Made by a program: the position numbers and the translations under genes
Notes under the pieces: generated by a model
Database searches by the model: none
The model's input: only the letters and a program-made list of their open reading frames with translations
What the model was told of the DNA's origin: nothing
Assembly (NCBI GenBank): GCA_964521625.1
Contig: CAZFSM010000001.1
Location: forward strand, 186,001-250,000
Direction of reading: 5' to 3'
Source of the DNA: UBA1444 sp964521625
GTDB lineage: Bacteria; Bacillota; Negativicutes; UBA1444
DNA length: 64,000 bases
Shown here: one piece after another, positions 8,290 through 16,954 of the stretch
Numbering within the stretch: the stretch's first letter is position 1
Layout of the letters: each line of letters starts with the position of its first letter

Positions 8290-9567
8290 TCAGATCAATT
8301 CTTTCTGGGGCTCGCCATCGATAAAATTGAGTTCGCTGGGTCCGGATAAAACTTCAATATCAGGGCAAGCAGCGGCCTCTTCCAGCAACGACTCGCTGAT
8401 CAGCATTTCCGTGAGTTCCAGCGTATTTTTGATCCAGACGATTTTATGTTGCCTGGGCGCAATGCCGTTGCATAGCTTGACCGCTATCCGCAGGGCATCT
8501 TCAGCCGTAGCCGCGACCAGCGGAACTTTTGCGGCATCACATTCCGTACTGGTAAAAGCATTCGTGTACATGCTTATGTAATCGATCTTGTCAAAAAGTT
8601 TGCGGGTAGTCACATCGGCCATGCCCACACCGTTGGCGTTGCCATGGCTTTCCTCGGTCATATCGAGAATGGCACTTTTTTGAAATTCCGGCCCTCCGGT
8701 TAGCCATGGGGCGATATAAAGACCGGTCACGTTCGGATCCTGACCGTCGCCGCTGATATTCTTGCCAATATAATCGATGATCAGTACATCGAATTTCGGC
8801 AGCAGGATGCGGCCCATCAGTTTGCGGGCCGTCTGAAGCATGGCGCTTTCCTGCTCAAGCTTAAGGATTTCCTCCTGCGTAACCACTTCAATCTGAAAAG
8901 TATCTTCGAAAGCGTTTTCCACCAACGCCACTGCGAACAGCACCTTGGTCCTGCCGGCGATGAAACAACCGATTTTGGGGATCAATTCGGCAAACCGCCT
9001 AAATCCCTCGCCATGAATGATATCCGTTCCTCTCTGCTTGCCGAGGCCGATCACCAGCATCTTGCAGATACCGCTTTCGATGGCGCCGCGGAAACAGGTA
9101 TGCGGTTTGATCCGGGGAATGATCACTATACCATCGGCTGACAGCGCGGTTTTCGAGACATAAATCGGCAAACCCGGCTCGACTTCCCCGAGCAGTTCGA
9201 CTTCCATGGAGGCCTCCACCGGGACCCCCATGGTGGCAGCGGAAATACCGAAGCACTCCAACATTCCAGCCTGCCCCTCGGGCGTGGCGCCGCCGTGACT
9301 GCCCATCACAGGCACGATGAATGGGTTGGCGCCAGCCTGTTTCAAGACGTCGATCACCGTTTTGGTAATCAGGGCGATATTGGTGATTCCCCGGCTGCCA
9401 ACACCCACGGCGATTCTTTTTCCCGTGAGGTCCGTCAGGTGTGGCTGCATCTTTCGTCGCACCTCTGCCGGGATGTCCTTGATCTTTTCTCTGGCAAATT
9501 TTTGTTTAATCCGCACGAAACGCGGCAATTCAATTGGTGGGAAATTTTGCAGGTCCAATGATTGCAT
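8290..9567 (-). CDS. LarA-like nickel-dependent racemase/epimerase family protein
   Basis: A 425-residue protein with the lactate racemase (DUF2088) fold pattern: KRIAVGVGSRGITN near residue 50, VPVMGSHGGATPEGQ near residue 86 and IIPRIKPHTCFRG near residue 152. Known LarA homologues use a nickel-pincer cofactor to racemise or epimerise alpha-hydroxy acids. The cofactor genes larB, larC and larE are not in this window. Its position between two Zn-dehydrogenases suggests that it inverts the configuration of a hydroxy acid or sugar acid before oxidation. Confidence 0.75.
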   Translation of the reverse strand: MQSLDLQNFPPIELPRFVRIKQKFAREKIKDIPAEVRRKMQPHLTDLTGKRIAVGVGSRGITNIALITKTVIDVLKQAGANPFIVPVMGSHGGATPEGQAGMLECFGISAATMGVPVEASMEVELLGEVEPGLPIYVSKTALSADGIVIIPRIKPHTCFRGAIESGICKMLVIGLGKQRGTDIIHGEGFRRFAELIPKIGCFIAGRTKVLFAVALVENAFEDTFQIEVVTQEEILKLEQESAMLQTARKLMGRILLPKFDVLIIDYIGKNISGDGQDPNVTGLYIAPWLTGGPEFQKSAILDMTEESHGNANGVGMADVTTRKLFDKIDYISMYTNAFTSTECDAAKVPLVAATAEDALRIAVKLCNGIAPRQHKIVWIKNTLELTEMLISESLLEEAAACPDIEVLSGPSELNFIDGEPQKELI

Positions 9568-9607
9568 GGTAACCGTGTCCTCCTTTCTTTGCGCTCCAGC
9601 TTCCGGT

Positions 9608-10642
9608 TTATCGATCCACGTCGACCATTACTTTCATCACGGTTCCGCCGACATTGTCATCGATATACTGATATGCATCGGCATATTCCCGAAAAGCGAA
9701 ATGATTGGAGATCAGTTCGTTGACCCTGATCTGTCCGACCGCAATGAACCGGATTGCATCTTCATAATCTTCCGCAACATAATTCATGTCCCCGATCAGG
9801 TTCAGTTCCCGCCGTTGTACCAGACCCAGTTCCACAGGCACAAAATCATAGAAGTTTCCAACCAGAACGATGTTCGTGCCGCGACGGGCGATGCGGATCG
9901 CCTGTTCAAGCGTTTTGGGCGAGCCAGCGCAGTCCAGGATGAAGTCAGCCCGCTGGGGTCCGAAACTTTCCAGAACAGCGGCCTCCAGGTCAGAATTCAG
10001 AGTATTGACAACAAAATCAACCCCGCATTGTTTCGCCAAATCCAACCGCACGTCGCTGATATCGGCGATCATGACCTTATCCGCTCCCAGGGCTTTGGCT
10101 GCTTGCGCCGCCAGGTTGCCGATCGGACCGGCGCCGATCACGAGCACTTTGCTGCCGGTTGCTTTGCCCCCGAGCTTCACAGCGTGCACGCCCACCGCTG
10201 CAGGCTCGACGACCGCGCCTTCATCGAAGGTCATGGTTGGCGGTAGTTTGTGCAGCTTGGATGCGTCTACAAGAAAATATTCCGAGGCCATTCCGGTAAG
10301 GCCCCCGAGTACGCCCATCACTTTGTAACTTTCGCAGAGATTGTAACGGCCCTGCTTACAGAGGAAGCATTCACCGCAAAATGATTGCGGTCGCAGAGTG
10401 ACCAAATCACCGGGAGCCAGTTCGCTGACGCCGGATCCTACCTTCAACACGGCGCCCGATCCTTCATGTCCCTGAACGAGCGGGAGTGTCGCATATTTAT
10501 GGTTGCCGTGGTAGACATGAATGTCTGACCCGCAGATACCGATTCGCATGACCTTCATCACAACCTGACCTGCCGCCGGCTCCGGTATCGGAATATCCCG
10601 ATATTCAATCGTTTTCGCTGACTTCAACACTGCCTGCAACAC
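9608..10642 (-). CDS. Zinc-dependent medium-chain alcohol/polyol dehydrogenase, second copy
   Basis: A 344-residue MDR enzyme. Zinc ligands are in GICGSDIHVYHG and LVQGHEGSG, the structural site is CGECFLCKQGRYNLC near residues 92-106, and the NAD fold has VLVIGAGPIGNLAAQ near residue 167. The GTG start follows AAGGGGTG by about 10 nt. It shares zinc sites with the 7224-8264 product but differs widely elsewhere, so it is a paralogue with its own substrate and not a recent duplication. Confidence 0.85.
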   Translation of the reverse strand: MLQAVLKSAKTIEYRDIPIPEPAAGQVVMKVMRIGICGSDIHVYHGNHKYATLPLVQGHEGSGAVLKVGSGVSELAPGDLVTLRPQSFCGECFLCKQGRYNLCESYKVMGVLGGLTGMASEYFLVDASKLHKLPPTMTFDEGAVVEPAAVGVHAVKLGGKATGSKVLVIGAGPIGNLAAQAAKALGADKVMIADISDVRLDLAKQCGVDFVVNTLNSDLEAAVLESFGPQRADFILDCAGSPKTLEQAIRIARRGTNIVLVGNFYDFVPVELGLVQRRELNLIGDMNYVAEDYEDAIRFIAVGQIRVNELISNHFAFREYADAYQYIDDNVGGTVMKVMVDVDR

Positions 10643-10692
10643 TTTGTCTATTCACCCCTTTTGCTTGATTTCGATCTGATGGTTAGTGCAGT

Positions 10693-11178
10693 TTACTTTG
10701 CCTTCATTTTGCCGAGATATGCTTCTCTAACCCGTACGTCATTGATCATGTCTTTGGAATCGCCGGTAAGTACGACATTGCCGCCTTCCATTATGTAGAG
10801 CCGATTTGACACCTCCATCGCCAGCAGTGCATTTTGCTCCACAAACAATATCGGCACACCCATCGCGTTAATTTCAATGATCCGCTGAAACAACTCATCA
10901 ATAATTTTCGGCACCAGCCCCATCGAAGGTTCATCAAGCAGCAACAGTTTCGGGCGGCCCATAAGGGCCCGCCCAATAGCAAGTATCTGCTGCTCGCCGC
11001 CGATCAGGCTCCAGGCATACTGTTTATAGCGTTCTTTCAATCGAGGGAAAAAACCGTAGACTTTTTTGATCTCTTCCGTCACATTCGTTCTGCTGAAACC
11101 GCGCCAGGCCACCGTCCCTGCTTTTAGGTTTTCCTCTACTGTAAGTCCAGGGATTGAACAAAAATCCCCCTTCTCTTT
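10693..11178 (-). pseudogene. livF: 5'-truncated livF remnant (branched-chain amino acid ABC ATPase)
   Basis: The frame encodes the last two thirds of a LivF ATPase: IPGLTVEENLKAG, a signature region written SLIGGEQQILAIGRAL, Walker B LLLLDEPSMGL, the switch ILFVEQN and the typical end YLGKMKAK. The Walker A P-loop and about 90 N-terminal residues are missing. An in-frame stop at 11179-11181 blocks the frame, no ATG exists upstream, and the next bases in another frame (RRGIF) resemble the preceding LivF segment, which points to a frameshift plus deletion. The first possible start is a GTG at 11112. A protein lacking Walker A could not act as an ATPase. No other liv genes are nearby. Confidence 0.85.
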
Positions 11179-11296
11179 TTACTACTCACAATATCTTTCC
11201 GATGCATCAACATTCTGTTTGAGAAAAAACACCTCCCAATTGTTTGCGCATTTTATGCTCAATAACGGATATTCACCAAGTTATGGTCTCAACCAC

Positions 11297-11944
11297 TCAA
11301 AGCTTAAAAGCTGCATATCTGGCACTCTGCAGGTGATATCGCAGGGCCTCCGCTGCTTTTTCCGGTTCGCGGGCCAGCATTGCCTCCACAATCGCCAGAT
11401 GTTCGACAGCGCTATCAGCAAGACGCTGCGGCATCATCGTTGCCAGACGCCGGATCCGTTCATTTTGTGTGTACATATTTTCCATCAAATTATTCACATA
11501 AGAATTGCCGAAAGCATGAATAATAGCAAAATGCAGTTCACCATCCAAAGTCACAAGCTCCTCATATTTGTCCAGTGACCTGTCAGAAAGTCCTTTTTGA
11601 AATTTAAGCAAGGTTGCTTCGGGAAAATCAGGAGTAACCATGCTGACCACATAAGGCTCCAATACATACCTCAACTGAAAGATATCGTTAATAATCTTAG
11701 GGGTTATAGGTGTCACCGCAGCACCTTTTTGGGAAGTCAGTGTCACCAGTTGGTCATTCTCCAGCCGATTCAGCGCCTCTCTGATGGGGGTCCGACTGAC
11801 GCCAATCAGAGAGGACAGCTCACGTTCATTTAAGGGACTGCCTGGCGGAAATTCACAGGTAATAATTTTATTTCTGATTATGCGGTAGGCCCGATCACGC
11901 AAGCTAATTTCTTTGTGAGGTTCCATTCGAAGAAAAGAAACCAT
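11297..11944 (-). CDS. GntR family (FadR-like) transcriptional regulator
   Basis: A 215-residue protein with an N-terminal winged helix (PPGSPLNERELSSLIGVSRT, then PIREAL, near residues 34-60) and a C-terminal all-helical FCD ligand domain with the metal-ligand pattern D...H (LDGELHFAIIHAFGNS near residue 128). GGAGGG lies about 8 nt before the ATG. It is the first gene on the same strand as the dehydrogenase-LarA-transketolase operon and probably represses it in the absence of the acid substrate. A matching operator lies just upstream. Confidence 0.88.
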   Translation of the reverse strand: MVSFLRMEPHKEISLRDRAYRIIRNKIITCEFPPGSPLNERELSSLIGVSRTPIREALNRLENDQLVTLTSQKGAAVTPITPKIINDIFQLRYVLEPYVVSMVTPDFPEATLLKFQKGLSDRSLDKYEELVTLDGELHFAIIHAFGNSYVNNLMENMYTQNERIRRLATMMPQRLADSAVEHLAIVEAMLAREPEKAAEALRYHLQSARYAAFKL

Positions 11945-11977
11945 TAATAACCCTCCGCGCTTTACTGTTTTTAAGAT

Positions 11978-11996
11978 TGTATACTTTTGGTATACA
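11978..11996. promoter_or_regulatory. Candidate GntR operator, inverted repeat
   Basis: TGTATAC-TTTTG-GTATACA is a perfect 7-5-7 inverted repeat, 34 bp upstream of gntR. Sites with GTATAC half-sites are common for FadR-type GntR regulators. This suggests autoregulation, and control of any operon read through from this promoter. Confidence 0.55.
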
Positions 11997-12114
11997 TTTT
12001 GAATTAATTATAATTATTTGACATCTCGGCAGAAACTCCTGCTAGTTATAATAAAAATTTCTTTGATTCCCTTATTTTTCTTGCCGTCTATCCAATTGCT
12101 TTCACAGCATGACA

Positions 12115-12150
12115 AAAACCAGTCTTTGGCTTAAAAAGACCGGCTGTATT
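12115..12150 (-). terminator. Candidate terminator hairpin on the minus strand upstream of gntR
   Basis: Read on the minus strand, CCGGTCTTT and AAAGACTGG form a stem followed by TTTTTG. It would stop antisense transcription from the tyrS side before it reaches gntR. On the plus strand it could instead be part of the tyrS leader fold. Confidence 0.4.
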
Positions 12151-12167
12151 TAATGACGACCTGGCCA

Positions 12168-12289
12168 GCTCCGGACAATAGTCGACAGACAAGTTGACAA
12201 TCCCGGAGCAGGCAGCTATATTTAGAGTGCAAACTGTATTAGGGTGAGACCCGTTCCGTAAAGGGATGGGCTTTCCCTTTTTTTCACAG
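12168..12289 (+). promoter_or_regulatory. Structured leader with intrinsic terminator upstream of tyrS (T-box-like attenuator?)
   Basis: GCTCCGG and CCGGAGC form an outer stem enclosing a GTCGAC/GTTGAC inner stem. Further on, AGGGTGAGACC resembles the T-box core AGGGTGGnACC. Finally AAAGGGA and TCCCTTT form a terminator followed by a run of seven T. The terminator directly before an aminoacyl-tRNA synthetase gene indicates attenuation. The two-base difference in the T-box core affects the bulge that pairs with the tRNA acceptor end, so the T-box label is tentative. Confidence 0.42.
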
Positions 12290-12321
12290 TCGGTAGCCTG
12301 AACATGGAGGAGGGTCCCGCA

Positions 12322-13539
12322 TTGTCAGTATTGGATACGCTTTATGAACGGGGTTTCGTTCATCAGTTGACTCATGAAGAGGAAATCCGCGAGTTGCTGG
12401 AAACAGAAAAGGTCACTTTTTATATCGGCTTTGATCCGACCGCAGACAGCCTGCATGTCGGCCACTTTTTGGGCATGATGGTGATGGCGCATATGCAACG
12501 GGCAGGGCATCGGCCGATATGCCTGATTGGCGGCGGCACGGCGATGATCGGCGATCCGTCCGGCAAAACGGATATGCGCAAAATGATGACAGAAGAGACA
12601 ATTGCCCACAACGGCGAGTGCTTTAAAAAGCAGATGCGGCGTTTCATCGACTTTAACGATGATAAGGCGTTGATGATGAATAACGCCGACTGGTTGATGA
12701 AACTGAACTATGTGGAAATGCTGCGCAGTGTTGGCGCCAGCTTTTCCGTCAACCGGATGTTGACAGCAGACTGCTTCAAGCAACGTCTTGAGCGCGGTTT
12801 GTCGTTTCTGGAATTTAACTATATGATCATGCAGGCCTATGACTTTTTGGAACTGTACCGGCTGACCGGCTGCGTCATGCAAATGGGCGGCGCGGACCAG
12901 TGGTCGAATATTTTGGCCGGCGCCGATCTGATCCGACGCAAGGAAGCAAAACCGGCTTTTGGCCTGACCTTCACCCTGCTGACGACCAGCGATGGCCGCA
13001 AGATGGGTAAGACGGAAAAAGGCGCTCTTTGGCTGGATCCGGCCAAGACATCGCCCTACGATTTCTATCAGTACTGGCGCAATGTGGATGATGTGGATGT
13101 GGCCAAGTGTCTGGCGCTGCTGACTTTTCTGCCGATGGAAGAAGTCCGCCAGCTGGCAGAGTTAAAGGATCAGGAAATTAATACGGCAAAAAAAGTGCTG
13201 GCGTTTGAAGTGACGCAACTGGTACATGGCAAGGAAGAAGCCGAGCGGGCTCAGCAGGCGACCGAGGCGTTATTCGGCGGAGCTGGCGCACTGGATAATG
13301 CACCGACCGTAACTATTTCCCGGGAAATACTCGGCGGTAAATTAGTCGATATTCTGACCGGCGCAGGGATCTTTGCCTCCAAAGGCGAAGCACGGCGATT
13401 GATCCAGGGCGGCGGCCTGTATGTAAAAGACGAGAAAATCAGCGACCCGGAGCTGTTACTGAAAGCCGACATGTTTGAAGCAGACAGTCTGCTGATTCGC
13501 AAGGGAAAGAAGAGTTTCCACCGACTGGTGTTGGAATAG
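12322..13539 (+). CDS. tyrS: Tyrosyl-tRNA synthetase
   Basis: A class I synthetase that charges tRNA-Tyr. The start chosen is a TTG at 12322, which has AGGAGG 8-9 nt upstream and gives the usual N-terminus MSVLDTLYERG; an ATG at 12304 overlaps the ribosome site. Visible are the HIGH-type motif LHVGH near residue 45, tyrosine-site motifs GGADQWSNI near residue 190, the KMSKS-type loop KMGKT near residue 230, and a C-terminal S4 RNA-binding domain with ASKGEARRLIQGGGLYV. Length of about 405 residues is normal. Confidence 0.95.
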   Translation: MSVLDTLYERGFVHQLTHEEEIRELLETEKVTFYIGFDPTADSLHVGHFLGMMVMAHMQRAGHRPICLIGGGTAMIGDPSGKTDMRKMMTEETIAHNGECFKKQMRRFIDFNDDKALMMNNADWLMKLNYVEMLRSVGASFSVNRMLTADCFKQRLERGLSFLEFNYMIMQAYDFLELYRLTGCVMQMGGADQWSNILAGADLIRRKEAKPAFGLTFTLLTTSDGRKMGKTEKGALWLDPAKTSPYDFYQYWRNVDDVDVAKCLALLTFLPMEEVRQLAELKDQEINTAKKVLAFEVTQLVHGKEEAERAQQATEALFGGAGALDNAPTVTISREILGGKLVDILTGAGIFASKGEARRLIQGGGLYVKDEKISDPELLLKADMFEADSLLIRKGKKSFHRLVLE

Positions 13540-13575
13540 CCGCTACGGCCTGAATCATTTGCCTGAGGAGGGCGC

Positions 13576-14523
13576 ATGACGGAATATGTGATCACCGGGA
13601 AACCGGCGGAAAATGCGGCGGCTGAAACCAGACTGATCGGCGGCTTTGCCGAAACCGTCGGGGCACTGGCAGTGGAAGCGATGCTGTATGAAGTCACCTG
13701 CACCCCGTCGCCGGGACTGGTCGACCGGGTCAATTCCGGCGCCCACCGCGATATGGACTTTTACTCGTTCATGTCCAGCTCGGCGGCGCTGTCTTTGTGC
13801 ATGGCCCGCTGTGTGCAGGCTGGCCTGAATCATCGCGGCGCGTTACCTGCGTTGTTGCCGGTGCTGCGCCAGATCGGTCAGGAAGGCGAGAGACGCATGC
13901 TGCAGATGACTGGTGGCGTGAATACGCAGAAAGGCTTGTTGTTTTCACTGGGGATCGTGGTGGCGGCGGTCGGCTGGTTGCGCCAAAATGAGAAAAATAT
14001 GGACAGCGCGGCGGTGCTGCGCTGCGTGGCGACGATGACGGCGGGCCTGGTGACGCGTGAACTGGGCAATCTGGACAAGCCGGCTGCAAATCTGACTGCC
14101 GGTGAAAAACTGTATCGTCGCTATGGCGTGACTGGCATTCGTGGCGAGATGGAGCAGGGCTTGCCGGCAGTGTTGGTTCATGGCTTACCTGCGTTGCGGC
14201 AGGCGATGGCCGACAATCTGGGTGTGAACCATGCGTTGCTACAGACTTTGTTGGTGCTGATGACGGTGGTTGATGATACGACCGTGATGAATCGCCACCA
14301 TCCCGATAAGATGCGGCTATGGGCGAAAAGTAAGGCCGCAGGGGTGCTGGCTGCCGGCGGCTTGTATACTGATGCCGGACAGGAGCTGCTTGCCGCCATG
14401 GATCAGGAATTTATTGCGCACAACGTCAGTCCGGGCGGCGTTGCCGACTTACTGTCGGTGACCTGGTTCCTGTATCGGCTGGAGACGCGGTTGGTTTCGG
14501 CAACTGTTGAACCTTGGGATTAG
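13576..14523 (+). CDS. citG: Triphosphoribosyl-dephospho-CoA synthase family protein (CitG/MdcB-like)
   Basis: A 315-residue protein whose early segment CTPSPGLVDRVNSGAHRDMD is the hallmark of CitG, followed by GVNTQKGLLFSLG near residue 115 and the late HHPDKM and VSPGGVADLLSVTWFLY motifs. CitG makes the precursor of the prosthetic group of citrate lyase or malonate decarboxylase acyl carrier protein. GAGGAGG precedes the ATG. No citrate lyase, malonate decarboxylase or CitX gene is in the window, so either the partner is elsewhere or this is an orphan member with another role. Confidence 0.85.
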   Translation: MTEYVITGKPAENAAAETRLIGGFAETVGALAVEAMLYEVTCTPSPGLVDRVNSGAHRDMDFYSFMSSSAALSLCMARCVQAGLNHRGALPALLPVLRQIGQEGERRMLQMTGGVNTQKGLLFSLGIVVAAVGWLRQNEKNMDSAAVLRCVATMTAGLVTRELGNLDKPAANLTAGEKLYRRYGVTGIRGEMEQGLPAVLVHGLPALRQAMADNLGVNHALLQTLLVLMTVVDDTTVMNRHHPDKMRLWAKSKAAGVLAAGGLYTDAGQELLAAMDQEFIAHNVSPGGVADLLSVTWFLYRLETRLVSATVEPWD

Positions 14524-14586
14524 CTGAGTATTTTGAGACTTCTGGCTTATGTCGGAAGTCTTTTTGACAATAGGAGGGGATTCACA

Positions 14587-16038
14587 ATGATGGAACCGTC
14601 GATTGCCGCCCTTCATGCCGCAATGCAGCGGGGCGAACTTACCAGCCGCCAACTGGTACAGGAGTGCCTGCAAAGAATCGAAGCCTACGACCAGCAGGGC
14701 CCCAGGCTGAATGTAGTGATCCGGCTTAATCCTCGGGCGCTCGAACTGACGGATGAACTGGATGGGAAACAGAGCAGCAGCGGCCTGGTCGGTCCGCTAC
14801 ACGGAATTCCCATTTTACTAAAAGACAATATCGACACGATAGATATGCCGACAACCGCCGGCTCGGTCTGCCTGGAAAAACATCAGCCGCTGCAGGATGC
14901 CTGGCTCGTCAAACGGCTCAAAGACGCTGGCGCGATTATCCTGGCGAAAGTGAATCTACACGAGTTCGCGGTCTGGGGTGAAACTGTCAGTTCGCTGCAG
15001 GGGCAGACCCTGAATCCTTACGATCTGTCCCGCACCCCCGGCGGTTCCAGCGGTGGTACTGGTACCGGGGTGGCTGCCGGATTCGCTGTAGCCGGGATCG
15101 GTACCGACACGGTCAACTCGGTCCGTTCACCGGCTTCCGCCAACAGCCTGGTCGGCATTCGCCCGACAACGGGACTGGTAAGCCGGGCCGGCCTTGTTCC
15201 ATACTCGTTTACGCAGGATACGGCAGGGCCGATCTGTCGGAATGTGGCCGATGCTGCGTTGCTGCTCGGTGTGATGGCGGGCTATGATCCGGCAGACCCC
15301 CGCACCGCCTGGAGTGTCGGCAATATGCCGCCGGCAGGCTATGGCCCGGTCCCTGATGACAACCAGCTGCGCGGCCGCCGGATGGGAATTCTTGATAGTT
15401 TGTTTGGCAAAGGACCGGAGCATGTTGAAGTCAATGCAGCAGTTCATGCTTGTATCGACAAAATGCAGGAACTGGGCGCTGAGATTGTTGGAGTGGCAGA
15501 GCCGATTGCTTCGGGCCGCCTGGCTGGCGAGGTGAGCGTGCATCTGTTTGATCTGGAACGCGATTTAAACAGTTATTTAAAGAACCTTGAACCGACCGCG
15601 CCGGTGCATTCTTTGCAGGAGGTGGTTGACTCCGGTCGGTTTCACCCGGGAATTGCCGCCAATCTGCGGCAGGCTCTGGCAGTGAAACCGGACAGCTTGC
15701 CTTATTTGCAGCGGTTGCGCGAACAGGACCGTCTCAAGGAAAGGTTGCTGGACATTATGGCGGCCAATCGGCTGGATGCGTTGGTTTTTCCGCATCAGCA
15801 GCGGCTAGTGGTGAAGGTCGGCGAGACACAGGTCGAACGCAACGGCGTGCTGGCCTCGGTCACCGGCTTTCCGTCGATCACCATCCCGGCCGGCTTTTCT
15901 GCCCCGTCGGCTACGGCACCGCTGGGGGTGCCCATCGGCATCGAATTTGTGGCCCGCCCCTGGTCCGAGCGGACGTTGATCGCATTGGCCGGAGCGTTGG
16001 AACAGGCGATGCCGCTACGCAAAGCGCCCAAGCTGTAA
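14587..16038 (+). CDS. Amidase signature family hydrolase
   Basis: A protein of about 483 residues of the amidase signature family (GatA/fatty acid amide hydrolase fold). The Ser-cisSer-Lys triad is visible as the lysine in PILLKDNID near residue 78, the cis-serine region RTPGGSSGGTGTG near residue 150 and the nucleophile region GTDTVNSVRSPASAN near residue 175. AGGAGGGG lies about 8 nt before the ATG. The family hydrolyses carboxamides; the substrate is unknown. It is not likely to be GatA because gatB and gatC are absent nearby. It may be cotranscribed with citG, from which it is separated by 63 nt. Confidence 0.85.
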   Translation: MMEPSIAALHAAMQRGELTSRQLVQECLQRIEAYDQQGPRLNVVIRLNPRALELTDELDGKQSSSGLVGPLHGIPILLKDNIDTIDMPTTAGSVCLEKHQPLQDAWLVKRLKDAGAIILAKVNLHEFAVWGETVSSLQGQTLNPYDLSRTPGGSSGGTGTGVAAGFAVAGIGTDTVNSVRSPASANSLVGIRPTTGLVSRAGLVPYSFTQDTAGPICRNVADAALLLGVMAGYDPADPRTAWSVGNMPPAGYGPVPDDNQLRGRRMGILDSLFGKGPEHVEVNAAVHACIDKMQELGAEIVGVAEPIASGRLAGEVSVHLFDLERDLNSYLKNLEPTAPVHSLQEVVDSGRFHPGIAANLRQALAVKPDSLPYLQRLREQDRLKERLLDIMAANRLDALVFPHQQRLVVKVGETQVERNGVLASVTGFPSITIPAGFSAPSATAPLGVPIGIEFVARPWSERTLIALAGALEQAMPLRKAPKL

Positions 16039-16043
16039 AAATC

Positions 16044-16082
16044 AAACGCACGCTAACACCTCGTTGGTTTTAGCGTGCGTTT
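16044..16082. terminator. Bidirectional terminator between the amidase gene and the lysine operon
   Basis: AAACGCACGCTAA pairs with TTAGCGTGCGTTT over a 13-nt loop and is followed by TTTT on the plus strand. A T-rich run also follows on the minus strand, so it can end both converging transcripts. Confidence 0.85.
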
Positions 16083-16129
16083 TTAGTTGGTGAGATAAAG
16101 CAAGGGGGCCGGATCTGCGTCAGGTTTCC

Positions 16130-16954
16130 CTAGGTCAATATGGCGGGCAGTCCTAATAGCTGTCTGGCTTCGGCCGGCGTGGCGACTTCCCGGCCGACTT
16201 CCCGGCTCAGGCGGGCGACGCGCTCCACCAGTTGGGCATTGCTCTCGGCCAAGACTCCCTTGCGAAAGAAAATATTGTCCTCAAAGCCTACCCGTACGTG
16301 ACCGCCCATCAGGGTTGCGTGCAGCGCCAGTGGCAGTTCCGCCGCGCCAATGCCGGCCACCGACCAGCTGGCGTCTGCCGGCAACATTTCAACCAGATGC
16401 AGCAGGGTTTTCAGCGTCGCCGGGGCGGCGCCGGGAGCACCCAGCACGAAGTCGAAATGCAGCGGCGGTGTAAGGAGGCCCATTTTTACCAAGCGCAGGG
16501 CCGTCGTAATCATGCCGGAGTCAAAGACTTCCACTTCCGGCTTTACACCGAATTGCTGGATGGTTTTGGCAAACTGTTCGATATCTGCCGGACCGTTGAC
16601 GAAAATATCCGCGCCGAAATTAACGCTGCCAGTCGTCAGCGTGGCCATTTCCGGCTTCAATGTGACAGGTTCCAGTCGCTCGGCTGCGGTCATGCCGACT
16701 GCGCCGCCGGTGGAAACCTGGATGATCACATCGCAGCGCTGGCGAATCAAGCGGATGATTTCGGCGAACACGGCCGCCGACTGTGTCGACGATCCGTCCG
16801 GTTTGCGAGCATGCAGGTGGACGATTGACGCGCCGGCCTGCCATGCTTCATAAGCAGCGTCGGCGATTTCTGCCGGGGTCAATGGCAAATGGGGCTGTTC
16901 CTGCCTGGTTACTTCGGCGCCGACCAGCGCGGCAGTGATGATCAGCTTATTCAT
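16130..16954 (-). CDS. kce: 3-keto-5-aminohexanoate cleavage enzyme (BKACE family)
   Basis: A protein of about 274 residues of the DUF849/BKACE family. The start MNKLIITAALVGAEVTR is chosen because that is the family N-terminus; AAAGGA lies about 6 nt upstream and the frame then overlaps the kal stop by 8 nt. Motifs include SIVHLHARKPDGSST near residue 44 with metal-ligand histidines and ISTGGAVGMTAAERLEP-like VSTGGAVGM near residue 80. Kce condenses 3-keto-5-aminohexanoate with acetyl-CoA to acetoacetate and 3-aminobutyryl-CoA in lysine fermentation. It is the last gene of the operon. Confidence 0.93.
   Translation of the reverse strand: MNKLIITAALVGAEVTRQEQPHLPLTPAEIADAAYEAWQAGASIVHLHARKPDGSSTQSAAVFAEIIRLIRQRCDVIIQVSTGGAVGMTAAERLEPVTLKPEMATLTTGSVNFGADIFVNGPADIEQFAKTIQQFGVKPEVEVFDSGMITTALRLVKMGLLTPPLHFDFVLGAPGAAPATLKTLLHLVEMLPADASWSVAGIGAAELPLALHATLMGGHVRVGFEDNIFFRKGVLAESNAQLVERVARLSREVGREVATPAEARQLLGLPAILT

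Noticed and set aside
9317..10246. 309-codon plus-strand open frame
   Set aside because: It lies antisense to the LarA-like and second dehydrogenase genes, both of which show clear family motifs. The open frame is a by-product of their codon use.
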